Positions 14,912-22,979 of a stretch of 41,653 nucleotides of DNA are shown in pieces. The position numbers were made by a program, and so were the translations under genes. Position 1 is the first letter of the stretch. Every line of letters begins with the position of its first letter. The DNA is from Alphaproteobacteria bacterium 65-37 (GTDB taxonomy: Bacteria; Pseudomonadota; Alphaproteobacteria; Reyranellales; Reyranellaceae): positions 1,164-42,816 of the forward strand of contig MKRV01000253.1 of the NCBI GenBank assembly GCA_001897995.1. The letters run 5' to 3'. A model generated the notes under the pieces. The model did not search any database. It was not told where the DNA came from and saw nothing but the letters and a program-made list of their open reading frames with translations.

Positions 14912-15375
14912 TCGCGGCCCCGTTCGGCCTGTCGGCGATAGTAGCGCTCGCCGTCATTGGGTTTGAAGAAGGTGCGGATGACGCCATTGGGGTTGAAGGC
15001 GATGAAGGCGCCGGTCTGCTTGTCGAAGCGCGTCGTCACGCCGTCGCTGCGCACCGTCTCCAGGATCGGGCCGCCGACCTTTGCGTCGCGCAGGAGCTGG
15101 GCCTGACGCAGATAGTCCTGCTTGGTGATGCGGCCGAACTCCGCGCCGTGCTTCTCGTAGTGTTCTTCGAGGCGTCGGGAATCGGCAAAGCCTACGCTCA
15201 GCCCCCAGCCGCCGCCTCCCGAGGCCGAATCGCGTGCTTCCGCCACCGGTGCGGTGCGCGCTGCCTCGCCTGACCCGCGTTCAGCGACGTGGGACCAGTA
15301 AAGAAAGATCGCGAGTGCTGCCAGGGCCGCCGTGAGCAGACGACGCCACGGCAGGCCGCCGGTGCGGACGTTCAT
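14908..15375 (-). CDS. Membrane-anchored or exported protein with BECR nuclease-toxin-like C-terminal domain
   Basis: 155 residues. Residues 11-28 form a hydrophobic signal anchor (LLTAALAALAIFLYW), followed by a Gly/Ser/Ala linker to about residue 66. The C-terminal 85 residues start EEHYEKHGAEFG, then ITKQDYLRQAQ, then DGVTTRFDKQTGAFIAF and GVIRTFFKP. This arrangement resembles the C-terminal nuclease domains of polymorphic toxins with the Barnase/EndoU/colicin E5-D/RelE (BECR) fold. His72, His76, Arg117, Thr135 and Lys138 are candidate active-site residues. The ATG at 15375 is preferred over 15411 because it lies after the puuD stop (4-base gap). The fold assignment is from memory of motifs, not a search. 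Confidence 0.6.
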   Translation of the reverse strand: MNVRTGGLPWRRLLTAALAALAIFLYWSHVAERGSGEAARTAPVAEARDSASGGGGWGLSVGFADSRRLEEHYEKHGAEFGRITKQDYLRQAQLLRDAKVGGPILETVRSDGVTTRFDKQTGAFIAFNPNGVIRTFFKPNDGERYYRRQAERGRE

Positions 15376-15379
15376 GGCG

Positions 15380-16567
15380 CTATTGTGCGCCACCCTTGAA
15401 CCACCGCGCAATCATGCGGCGTTCAGCATCGGTGATGTTGGTCAGGTTGCCGGGCGGCATGACCCGCGAGGCGGCGGCCTGCTGGTTGATAGCGGCGGCC
15501 ATGGCATGGATCTGGGTCGGCGTCTCCAGCAGGATGCCCTTGGGGGGTGCCTGGAAGCCTTCCTGCGTTGGCTTGGCGGCATGGCAGGAAACGCAGCGCG
15601 CCTGAATGATGGGCTGCACCTGGTCGAAAGCGACCGGACCGCCGCCGTCGGCGCTGGGCCGCGGCAGGGCGAGCAAGGCGGTGAAGGCAATGAAGACGAA
15701 ACCCATCGCCAGGACCAGCGGGTTGGCATTGCCCTTGTGGCGCTGGACGAACCAGACGCGGATCAAGGCGCCGGCCACCGAGATCAGGATCAGCAGGACC
15801 CAGTTCCACTCGTGGCCGTAGAGACCGGCATAGTGGTTGCTGATCATGGTGAACAGCACCGGCAGGGTGAAGTAGGTGTTGTGCACCGAACGTTGCCGGC
15901 CCATCAGGCCGAACTTCGGATCGAGCGGCCGGCCTTCCTCCTTGGCCTTCACCAGCTCGCGCTGTCCCGGAATGATCACGAAGTAGACGTTCAGCACCAT
16001 GATGGTGCCCAGCATGGCGCCGAAATGGATGTAGGCGCCGCGGCCGGAAAAAATGTGGCAGAGCGCCCAGGCGGCGGCGATGCAGTAGAGGAACAGCAGT
16101 CCGCCCAGGACGGCGTCATCCTGGCCGAAGGCCGAGCGGCAGAGCCAGTCGTAGACCAGCCAGCCCAGCACCAGGAAGCCGAGCCCGATGGCGATGGCGG
16201 CCGGCTTGCTGAGCTCCATCACTGCGGGGTCGATCAGGGCGACCTCCGCCCCGTAGTAATAGACGAGACAGAGCAGGAAGAAGCCGGTGATCAGCGTCGT
16301 ATAGGCTTCCCACTTGAACCAGTGCAGCTCCGGCGGCAGGCGCTCGGGCGCCAGGCTGAATTTCTTGGCGGTGTAGAAGCCGCCGCCATGGACTGCCCAG
16401 ACCTCGCCGCCGATTCCCTTGGCGATATCGGCCGGATCGAGCGGTTTCTGCAGGTGGTTGTCCAGCCAGATGAAGTAGAAAGACGCCCCGATCCAGGCAA
16501 TGCCTACGATCATGTGAGCCCAGCGCAGCAGCAGATTCAGCCAGTCGACGAAAAACGCAGCGTCCAT
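15380..16567 (-). CDS. puuD: Urate hydroxylase PuuD (membrane domain plus cytochrome c)
   Basis: 395 residues. The N-terminal two thirds form a DUF989-type membrane domain with about eight helices (e.g. WAHMIVGIAWIGASFYFIWL, residues 17-36). Conserved segments are DNHLQKP and GEVWAVHGGGFYTAKKF. After about residue 310 there is a C-terminal cytochrome c domain with heme motif CVSCH (325-329) and probable axial Met370 (VMPPGN). PuuD oxidises urate to 5-hydroxyisourate with electrons passing to cytochrome c. No other purine-degradation gene is in the window. It begins the minus-strand series and is divergent from malate synthase. Confidence 0.88.
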   Translation of the reverse strand: MDAAFFVDWLNLLLRWAHMIVGIAWIGASFYFIWLDNHLQKPLDPADIAKGIGGEVWAVHGGGFYTAKKFSLAPERLPPELHWFKWEAYTTLITGFFLLCLVYYYGAEVALIDPAVMELSKPAAIAIGLGFLVLGWLVYDWLCRSAFGQDDAVLGGLLFLYCIAAAWALCHIFSGRGAYIHFGAMLGTIMVLNVYFVIIPGQRELVKAKEEGRPLDPKFGLMGRQRSVHNTYFTLPVLFTMISNHYAGLYGHEWNWVLLILISVAGALIRVWFVQRHKGNANPLVLAMGFVFIAFTALLALPRPSADGGGPVAFDQVQPIIQARCVSCHAAKPTQEGFQAPPKGILLETPTQIHAMAAAINQQAAASRVMPPGNLTNITDAERRMIARWFKGGAQ

Positions 16568-16654
16568 GCTCCCTCGTAGCGCCTTGCCGGGCAGGGCCTC
16601 AAGGCGGTAAATCGCCCGGTCGCAGTGATTAGAACGAATTCAAGGGGAAATGAC

Positions 16655-18277
16655 ATGACGGCTTTGGACCTTCCGGCGGGTGTTTCGATCGACGGCGCGA
16701 TCAAGCCCGGCTTCGAAAAGGTGCTCACCAAGGACGCCGTCGCCTTCCTGGCCGACCTGCAGCGCAAGTTCAATGCCCGCCGCGAGGAGCTGCTGGCGGC
16801 CCGCGTGGAGCGCCAGAAGCGCCTCGACGCCGGCGAGAAGCCCGACTTCCTGGCCGAGACGGCCAAGATCCGCGAGAGCGACTGGACGGTCGCGCCGCTG
16901 CCCCAGGACATCCTGGACCGCCGCGTCGAGATCACCGGGCCTGTCGATCGCAAGATGATCATCAACGCGCTGAACTGCGGCGCCAACGTCTTCATGGCCG
17001 ACTTCGAGGATGCCTCGACGCCGACCTGGGCCAACATGGTCGAGGGCCAGTTCAATCTCGCCGACGCGGTGCGCCGCCAGATCGACTATGTCGATCCCAA
17101 CAGCGGCAAGTCCTACAAGCTGAACGAAAAGACCGCCGTGCTGTTCGTGCGGCCGCGCGGCTGGCATCTGCTCGAGAAGCACATGACGGTCGACGGCCAG
17201 CCGATGTCAGGCTCGCTGTTCGATTTCGGCCTCTACTTCTTCCATAACGCCAAGGAAGCGCTGGCCCGCGGCACCGGCCCCTATTTCTACCTGCCCAAGA
17301 TGGAGAGCCATCTCGAGGCACGGTTGTGGAACGACGTGTTCGTCCATGCCCAGGATGCGCTCGGCGTGCCGCAGAAGTCGATCAAGGCCACGGTGCTGAT
17401 CGAGACCATCCTCGCCACGTTCGAGATGGACGAGATCCTGTGGGAGCTGAAGGATCACTCGGCGGGCCTCAACTGCGGCCGCTGGGACTACATCTTCTCC
17501 TTCATCAAGAAGTTCCGCGAACAGGAGTGGGCGGTGCTGCCGGATCGCGGCACGGTCGGCATGACCTCGCACTTCCTGCGCTCCTACAGCCAGCTCGTCA
17601 TCAAGACCTGCCATCGCCGCGAGGTGCATGCGATGGGCGGCATGGCGGCGCAGATTCCGATCAAGAACGACCCCAAAGCCAACGACGAGGCGATGGGCCG
17701 CGTCCACGCCGACAAGAAGCGCGAGGCCGGTGACGGCCATGACGGCACCTGGGTGGCGCATCCCGGCCTCGTGCCGATCGCCAAGGCCGAGTTCGACGCG
17801 GTGATGAAGGAAGCCAACCAGATCGCCCGCAAGCGCCAGGACGTGAACGTCACGCCGGCCGATCTGATCCAGATGCCGTCGGGTCCCAAGACCGAGGCCG
17901 GCCTACGGCAGAACGTGGCGGTCGGCATCGGCTACGTCGAAGCCTGGCTGCGCGGCATCGGCTGCGTACCGCTGTTCAACCTGATGGAAGACGCCGCCAC
18001 CGCCGAGATCAGCCGCGCGCAGGTCTGGCAGTGGGTGCGCCACAACCAGAAGCTCGACGACGGCCGCGCCATCACCAAGGAGCTGGTGCGCGAGATCGTG
18101 CGCGAGGAGAACGACAAGGTGAAGGCGCAGATGGGCGACGACGCCTACGGCAAGGGCCGCTACGAGGATGCCGCCCAGCTGATGATCGACCTGGTCGAGC
18201 AGCCGCAGTTCTACGAATTCCTGACCCTGCCGGCGTACGATCGCATCATCGCCGACGAAAAGAAGGCTGCGGCCTGA
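16655..18277 (+). CDS. aceB: Malate synthase, form A
   Basis: A 540-residue enzyme condensing glyoxylate and acetyl-CoA to malate. Key segments are [14 protein letters not shown] at about 112-125, the family signature [16 protein letters not shown] at 266-281, the Mg/glyoxylate-binding region and the C-terminal [17 protein letters not shown] with its catalytic acid. The length matches the AceB form (about 530-560) rather than GlcB (about 720). ATG 16655 follows AAGGGGAAATG. No aceA isocitrate lyase is nearby, so glyoxylate may come from other routes. The acyl-CoA synthetase follows after 10 bases and is probably co-transcribed. Confidence 0.93.
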   Translation: MTALDLPAGVSIDGAIKPGFEKVLTKDAVAFLADLQRKFNARREELLAARVERQKRLDAGEKPDFLAETAKIRESDWTVAPLPQDILDRRVEITGPVDRKMIINALNCGANVFMADFEDASTPTWANMVEGQFNLADAVRRQIDYVDPNSGKSYKLNEKTAVLFVRPRGWHLLEKHMTVDGQPMSGSLFDFGLYFFHNAKEALARGTGPYFYLPKMESHLEARLWNDVFVHAQDALGVPQKSIKATVLIETILATFEMDEILWELKDHSAGLNCGRWDYIFSFIKKFREQEWAVLPDRGTVGMTSHFLRSYSQLVIKTCHRREVHAMGGMAAQIPIKNDPKANDEAMGRVHADKKREAGDGHDGTWVAHPGLVPIAKAEFDAVMKEANQIARKRQDVNVTPADLIQMPSGPKTEAGLRQNVAVGIGYVEAWLRGIGCVPLFNLMEDAATAEISRAQVWQWVRHNQKLDDGRAITKELVREIVREENDKVKAQMGDDAYGKGRYEDAAQLMIDLVEQPQFYEFLTLPAYDRIIADEKKAAA

Positions 18278-18287
18278 GGGAAGAACG

Positions 18288-19820
18288 ATGGTCAACACGG
18301 TCTATGACGTCACATCGGCCGGCAAGGCCGACGCACCGGCGATCGGTGCTCCGGGTCGCGCCTGGCTGGCCTATGGCGGCTTGAAGAAGCTCACCGACGA
18401 CACGCTCGCCGTGCTGAACGGCGTCGGCATCGGCCGCGGCGACCGTGTCGCCATGGTCGTGCCCAACGGGCCCGAGATGGCCTCGTCGTTCATCGCCGTG
18501 GCGTCGGGAACGACCTCGGCACCCTTGAACCCGGCCTATCGCGATGAAGAGTTCGAGTTCTACCTCGAAGATCTCAAGCCCAAGGCCGTGATCGTGCAAC
18601 AGGGCATGGACAGCCCCGTGCGGGCGGTTGCCAGCAAGGTCGGCGTGCCGATCGTGGAGCTGGTGCCGACGGCCGATGCGCCCGCGGGCACCTTCACGCT
18701 CGATGTCTCGGCGTTGAAGCCTGCCAAGGCAGCCAAGCCCGGAACGTCGGTGGGCGAGGAGATCGCCCTTGTGCTGCATACGTCGGGCACGACGGCGCGG
18801 CCCAAGATCGTGCCGCTGTCGACGGCCAACCTCGCGGCTTCGGCACGCCACATCGGCAAGTCGCTGGAGCTTACGCCGGCCGACCGTTGCCTCAACATCA
18901 TGCCGCTGTTCCACATCCACGGCCTGATCGCGGCGACCTTGTCGTCGCTGGCGGCCGGCGCCTCGGTGTCATGCACGCCGGGCTTCAATGCGCTGCGCTT
19001 CTTCGCCTGGCTCGAGGACGTGAAGCCGACCTGGTACACGGCGGTTCCGACCATGCATCAGGCGATCCTCGGCCGCCTGCGCAGCCATGCGGAAGCGGCC
19101 AAGGCCGCCAAGCTGCGCTTCATCCGCTCCTCGTCGGCCTCGCTGCCGCCGCAGGTGATGGCCGAGCTCGAAGCAGCCTTCGACTGCCCGGTGATCGAGG
19201 CCTACGGCATGACCGAGGCCAGCCATCAGATGGCGTCGAATGCGCTGCCGCCCGGCAAGCGCAAGCCGGGCGCAGTCGGTCTGGCGGCCGGTCCGAAGAT
19301 CGCCATCATGGACGATGCCGGCCACATGCTGCCGCAGGGCACGATCGGCGAGGTGGTGATCCAGGGGCCGAACGTGACGGCGGGCTATGACAACAACCCG
19401 GACGCCAACCTCAAGGCCTTTGCCGACGGCTGGTTCCGTACCGGCGACCAGGGCCGCTTCGACGAGGATGGCTATCTGTTCCTCACCGGCCGCTTGAAGG
19501 AGATCATCAATCGCGGCGGCGAGAAGATCAGCCCGATCGAGATCGACGTCATCCTGATGGACCACCCGGCGGTCGAGCAATGCGTGACCTTCGCCATCCC
19601 GCATCCCAAGCTGGGAGAAGAAGTCGGCGCTGTCGTCGTGCTGCGCAGTGGTACCGAGTGCACGGAACGCGAGCTGCGCGACTTCGTGGCCAAGCACGTC
19701 GCCGACTTCAAGGTGCCGCGCAAGGTCGTGTTCGTGAGCGAGATCCCCAAGGGCGCGACCGGCAAGCTGCAGCGCATCGGCCTTGCTGCCAAGCTCGGCC
19801 TCGGTGAAGCAACCGCGTAA
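18288..19820 (+). CDS. AMP-dependent acyl-CoA synthetase, AAE3/Pcs60-like (oxalate-CoA ligase-like)
   Basis: A 510-residue member of the ANL superfamily. The P-loop HTSGTTARPK is at 164-173, MPLFHIHGLIA at 205-215, YGMTEASHQM at 306-315, GWFRTGDQG in the hinge-proximal region, and GRLKEIINRGGEKISPIE. The C-terminal catalytic Lys493 is in GATGKLQR. MPLFHIHGLI, WYTAVPTMHQ and AYGMTEASHQM closely recall plant AAE3 and yeast Pcs60, which make oxalyl-CoA. Oxalate is thus a candidate substrate, though CoA ligases for other short acids share the motifs. Its position directly after malate synthase suggests a link to oxalate/glyoxylate metabolism. Confidence 0.87.
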   Translation: MVNTVYDVTSAGKADAPAIGAPGRAWLAYGGLKKLTDDTLAVLNGVGIGRGDRVAMVVPNGPEMASSFIAVASGTTSAPLNPAYRDEEFEFYLEDLKPKAVIVQQGMDSPVRAVASKVGVPIVELVPTADAPAGTFTLDVSALKPAKAAKPGTSVGEEIALVLHTSGTTARPKIVPLSTANLAASARHIGKSLELTPADRCLNIMPLFHIHGLIAATLSSLAAGASVSCTPGFNALRFFAWLEDVKPTWYTAVPTMHQAILGRLRSHAEAAKAAKLRFIRSSSASLPPQVMAELEAAFDCPVIEAYGMTEASHQMASNALPPGKRKPGAVGLAAGPKIAIMDDAGHMLPQGTIGEVVIQGPNVTAGYDNNPDANLKAFADGWFRTGDQGRFDEDGYLFLTGRLKEIINRGGEKISPIEIDVILMDHPAVEQCVTFAIPHPKLGEEVGAVVVLRSGTECTERELRDFVAKHVADFKVPRKVVFVSEIPKGATGKLQRIGLAAKLGLGEATA

Positions 19821-19834
19821 GCGAGAGGAAGCCC

Positions 19835-20803
19835 GTGACCTCGATTTGCGTTTTCGGCGCCGGCGCCATTGGCGGCCTGATGGCCGCCAAGCTCGAAATG
19901 GCGGGCACGCCGGTCACGGTGGTGGCGCGTGGACCGCACGGCGACGCCCTGCGCAGCAAGGGGCTGACGCTCGTGAGCGAGGGCACGGAGTCCGTCACGC
20001 GCCCGCGCGTGGCAACCGATCCCAGGGAGATCGGGCCGCAGGACTACCTCGTGCTGACCTTGAAGGCGCACTCCCTGCTGCCGGCCATGGCGCAGCTCGA
20101 GCCGCTGATCGGACCCAACACGACCATCGTCGCGGCAATCAACGGCGTGCCCTGGTGGTACACCTACAAGCTGGGCGGCGACTTCGACGGCCGCCGTGTC
20201 GAAGCGGTCGACCCCGAAGGCAAGGTGTCGGCCGGGCTGCCGCCGACGCAGGTGATCGGCAGCATCGTCTATCCCGCCGCCGACGTCGTCGAGCCGGGGG
20301 TCATCGAGCACACCTATGGCGATCGCTTCTCGCTGGGCGAGCCCGACGGCAGCCGCAGCGCGCGGGCGACGCATTTTTCCGAACTGCTGATCAAGGCCGG
20401 ACTCAAAGCGCCGGTACGGCCGCGCCTGCGCGACGAGCTCTGGATCAAGCTCTGGGGCAACATGGCCTTCAATCCGCTGAGTGCGCTCACGACGGCGACG
20501 CTCGACCGGTTGATCGCCGAGCCGGGTACGCATGCGGTCTGCCGCGCGCTCATGGTCGAGGGGCAACAGGTCGCCGAGAAGCTCGGCGTGAAGTTCGCGA
20601 TCGGCGTCGACAAGCGCATTGCCGGCGGCGCCGAAGTGGGGGCCCACAAGACCTCGATGCTGCAGGATCTCGAACGCGGCCGCCCGCTCGAGATCGAGGC
20701 GCTGCTTGGCGCGGTGGTCGAGATGGCGGAGTGGGTCGGCGTCGACATGCCGATCGGCCGCGCCGTGCTGGCGTTGGTTCGCCAGCGCGCCGCGATGCGC
20801 TGA
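19835..20803 (+). CDS. 2-dehydropantoate 2-reductase (ApbA/PanE) family protein
   Basis: 322 residues starting at GTG 19835, after GAGAGGAAG. The N-terminal NADPH-binding motif is CVFGAGAIGG, followed by LTLKAHSLLPA. The C-terminal all-helical domain contains the family's KLWGNMAFNPLSALTTAT (catalytic Lys and substrate-binding Asn) and HKTSMLQDLERGRPLEIEAL. Ketopantoate reductases make pantoate for CoA biosynthesis, but the family has many paralogues acting on other 2-oxo acids. The setting after malate synthase and a CoA ligase fits either CoA supply or a 2-oxo acid reductase. It lies 14 bases after the ligase. Confidence 0.85.
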   Translation: MTSICVFGAGAIGGLMAAKLEMAGTPVTVVARGPHGDALRSKGLTLVSEGTESVTRPRVATDPREIGPQDYLVLTLKAHSLLPAMAQLEPLIGPNTTIVAAINGVPWWYTYKLGGDFDGRRVEAVDPEGKVSAGLPPTQVIGSIVYPAADVVEPGVIEHTYGDRFSLGEPDGSRSARATHFSELLIKAGLKAPVRPRLRDELWIKLWGNMAFNPLSALTTATLDRLIAEPGTHAVCRALMVEGQQVAEKLGVKFAIGVDKRIAGGAEVGAHKTSMLQDLERGRPLEIEALLGAVVEMAEWVGVDMPIGRAVLALVRQRAAMR

Positions 20804-20816
20804 GAGGGAGACCGTC

Positions 20817-21245
20817 ATGGACGAGAAAATCGATCTCGTCTTCGACCCCGACAACGAGCGCGCGGCCAGCTACGTGCGCGACCGCCTCTCGATGTTCAAT
20901 TCGAGCCGGACGGGAAAATCCGACTACTATCCCTGCTACATCTTCCTGAAGGGCGAGAAGAGCGAAACCCTCGGCGGTCTGCTGGGCTATATCTGGAGTG
21001 ACTGGCTCTTCATCTCGATCCTGTGGGTCGACGAGGCGCTACGCGGCAAGGGCCATGCGACGCGCTTGATGGATGCCGCCGAGGACTACGCCCGCTATCG
21101 CAACTGCCATTCGGCGTTTCTCGACACCCACACATGGCAGGCCCGGCCGTTCTACGAGCGGCGTGGCTACGAGCTCTTCGCCACGCTCGACGATTTCCCG
21201 CCCGGGCATCAAAAGTTCTTCCTGAAGAAGAGACTGACGCCTTAA
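20817..21245 (+). CDS. GNAT family N-acetyltransferase
   Basis: 142 residues with a single GNAT domain. The acetyl-CoA pyrophosphate loop is ALRGKGHATRLMDAAE (the R/Q-x-x-G-x-G/A type). It is preceded by the strand ISILWVDE and followed by LDTHTWQARPFYERRGYELFA, the typical motif B with the conserved Tyr of FYERRGY. Substrate unknown. ATG 20817 lies 13 bases after the reductase stop, following GAGAGGGAG, so it closes this plus-strand series. It is convergent with the GntR gene, with 4 bases between stops. Confidence 0.85.
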   Translation: MDEKIDLVFDPDNERAASYVRDRLSMFNSSRTGKSDYYPCYIFLKGEKSETLGGLLGYIWSDWLFISILWVDEALRGKGHATRLMDAAEDYARYRNCHSAFLDTHTWQARPFYERRGYELFATLDDFPPGHQKFFLKKRLTP

Positions 21246-21249
21246 TTCC

Positions 21250-21951
21250 TCATTCCGTGCCCTGAAGCTCGGCTCGGACGGCGGCCGACGAGTGGGCGAA
21301 GAGGCGCTTGGCGGCGGCTTCGGCGGCATCGGCGTCGCCGGCGCGGATCGCCTGCTCGATGACGCGCCAGTCCCTGGCGGCTTCCCGGCGGCGCTCGGCC
21401 TTGAGGAAGCTGGTGGCGCGTCCTCGGATCATCCGCCAGCTGCTGATCTCCGACAGATGCTCGTAGAGTGCGGGCAGCCGGCCATTGCCGCTGGCCTTGA
21501 CCAGCAGGGTCTGCGCCGCGATGGATCGCTCCGAAAAAGCCTGCGCGGGCGTGTCGGGATCGGTGGCCAGCCGCTCCATCTCGGCGGTCAGCGCCGCCAG
21601 CTCCTCGCGCGGCGCCGCCGGATCGAGCGCGCAGTTGCGGGCGGCAATCGCCAGCAACGCCGTCCTGATCTCGTACAAATGGAAGACGTCGTCCTTCGCG
21701 AAAGGGGCGACGCGCGCCCCGAAGCGGGGGACCTGCTCGACATAGCCAAGCTTGGCCAGAGCAATCAGCGCCTCGCGCACCGTAGCGCGGCTTACCGCGT
21801 GCTCGTCCGCCAGCGCGAATTCTTTCAGGCGTTCACCCGCCGGCAGGCGGCCGGACATGATGTCTTCGAGAATCCGCTCGGCCAGGAGGTCCGGCAGGGA
21901 TTTGACGGTCTTGCCGAGGGGAATCGGCTTTCGAGAGGGGGTGGAAGGCAC
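21250..21951 (-). CDS. GntR family transcriptional regulator (FadR/FCD subfamily)
   Basis: 233 residues. The N-terminal winged helix reads LAERILEDIMSGRLPAGERL, then ALADEHAVSRATVREALIAL. The C-terminal helical FCD effector domain starts YEIRTALLAIAARN. The usual FCD metal ligands are largely missing: D-x3-H reads S-IAA-Q near ASGN, and the EH before AI-x2-GD reads DW. Only the last His (FAHSS) remains, so the effector is probably bound without the usual metal. It is divergent from the dioxygenase and receptor genes, which it presumably controls through the operator at 21986-21998. Confidence 0.88.
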   Translation of the reverse strand: MPSTPSRKPIPLGKTVKSLPDLLAERILEDIMSGRLPAGERLKEFALADEHAVSRATVREALIALAKLGYVEQVPRFGARVAPFAKDDVFHLYEIRTALLAIAARNCALDPAAPREELAALTAEMERLATDPDTPAQAFSERSIAAQTLLVKASGNGRLPALYEHLSEISSWRMIRGRATSFLKAERRREAARDWRVIEQAIRAGDADAAEAAAKRLFAHSSAAVRAELQGTE

Positions 21952-21985
21952 TGCGCGACCCTAGCACAGCTCTGTTGTATTGATT

Positions 21986-21998
21986 ATTGTCAGACAAT
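21986..21998. promoter_or_regulatory. Predicted GntR (FadR-type) operator
   Basis: ATTGTCAGACAAT is a perfect 6-1-6 palindrome in the 87-base gap between the divergent GntR and TauD-like genes. It fits the FadR-subfamily pattern T-x-GT-N3-AC-x-A. Further AATC/GATT and ACAAT copies flank it (e.g. 22001-22005). Likely binding site for the adjacent regulator. Confidence 0.65.
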
Positions 21999-22038
21999 CG
22001 ACAATCTGGCAAAGACGATTACAGAACGGGAGGACCGA

Positions 22039-22956
22039 ATGACCGCGCTACAGGTGAAGGCACTTGGCTACGCCCTGGGGGCCGAGGTGACGGGAGTGGA
22101 TTTGCGGCGGCCGCTCGAGCCCGCGCTGCTGGAGGCCCTCAACGAGGCCTGGCTGCGCCATCTGGTGCTGGTATTCCCCAGGCAGAACCTGTCCACCACG
22201 GAGCAGATCGCCTTTTCCCGGTGCTTCGGCGAGCTGGACAAGCACGAGTTCCAGCCGCGCTACACGCATCCCGACCATCGCGAGATCCTGCTGGTCACCA
22301 ACAAGCCCATCGACGGCAAGCCGTCCGATACAAGGAACACCGGCCGCAACTGGCATACCGACCTCACCTTCACGTCCCGGCCGGCGAAGGGAGCGCTGCT
22401 GCTGTGCCGCGAGAAGCCGCCGGTCGGCGGCGACACGATGTTCGCCAATATGTACCTGGCCTACGAGACGCTGAGCCCGCGCCTGCGCGCCTTCATCGAG
22501 GATATGGAGGCGATCCACGATGCCTCGCTGGTCAAAGGGCTGGATCAGCGCGACCCCGAGCAGGTCGCCGAACTAAAGCGCCGCAATCCGCCGGTGGCGC
22601 ACAGGATCGTGCAGGTTCATCCGGAGACCGGTCGTAAGTCCCTGCTGGTGGGGCAGCGGATCCGCGGCATCATCGGCCTCACCGACGCGGAGAGCGCGGC
22701 CTTGCTGGGGTTCCTCAACGACCACGCGCAATCGCCGGAGTTCGTCTATCGCCACCGCTGGTCTGTCGACGATCTCGTGATGTGGGACAACCGCTGCACG
22801 CAGCACGTCGCGCTGCCGGATTTCGACCAGCGCCAGCCGCGCCTGATGCTGCGCTGCTCGCTGCAGGGCGAGGCCACCGGCCGTGTCCTCGAACCGGCCG
22901 CCGCGCGCACCGACGATCGCGAAGCGCTGATGCAGGTGCTGGCCGCCGTGGCCTGA
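22039..22956 (+). CDS. TauD/TfdA family Fe(II)/2-oxoglutarate dioxygenase
   Basis: 305 residues. Iron ligands are His106 and Asp108 in NWHTDLTF and distal His256 in CTQHVALPDF. Arg268 or Arg272 (QPRLMLR) anchors 2-oxoglutarate. The N-terminus GAEVTGVDLRRPL is typical of taurine dioxygenase and 2,4-D dioxygenase relatives. Substrates of the family are sulfonates, phenoxyacids or other carboxylates. The flanking Bug receptor suggests an imported organic acid. ATG 22039 follows GGGAGG, 41 bases after the operator palindrome, so regulation by the divergent GntR protein is likely. Confidence 0.88.
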   Translation: MTALQVKALGYALGAEVTGVDLRRPLEPALLEALNEAWLRHLVLVFPRQNLSTTEQIAFSRCFGELDKHEFQPRYTHPDHREILLVTNKPIDGKPSDTRNTGRNWHTDLTFTSRPAKGALLLCREKPPVGGDTMFANMYLAYETLSPRLRAFIEDMEAIHDASLVKGLDQRDPEQVAELKRRNPPVAHRIVQVHPETGRKSLLVGQRIRGIIGLTDAESAALLGFLNDHAQSPEFVYRHRWSVDDLVMWDNRCTQHVALPDFDQRQPRLMLRCSLQGEATGRVLEPAAARTDDREALMQVLAAVA

Positions 22957-22979
22957 CCAACCAGAACCGGAGGAAGCAC

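Noticed and set aside
13175..14941. 588-residue open frame on the plus strand
   Set aside because: It runs opposite to the MDR reductase, crotonase and 125-residue protein; codon-phase artefact of high GC.
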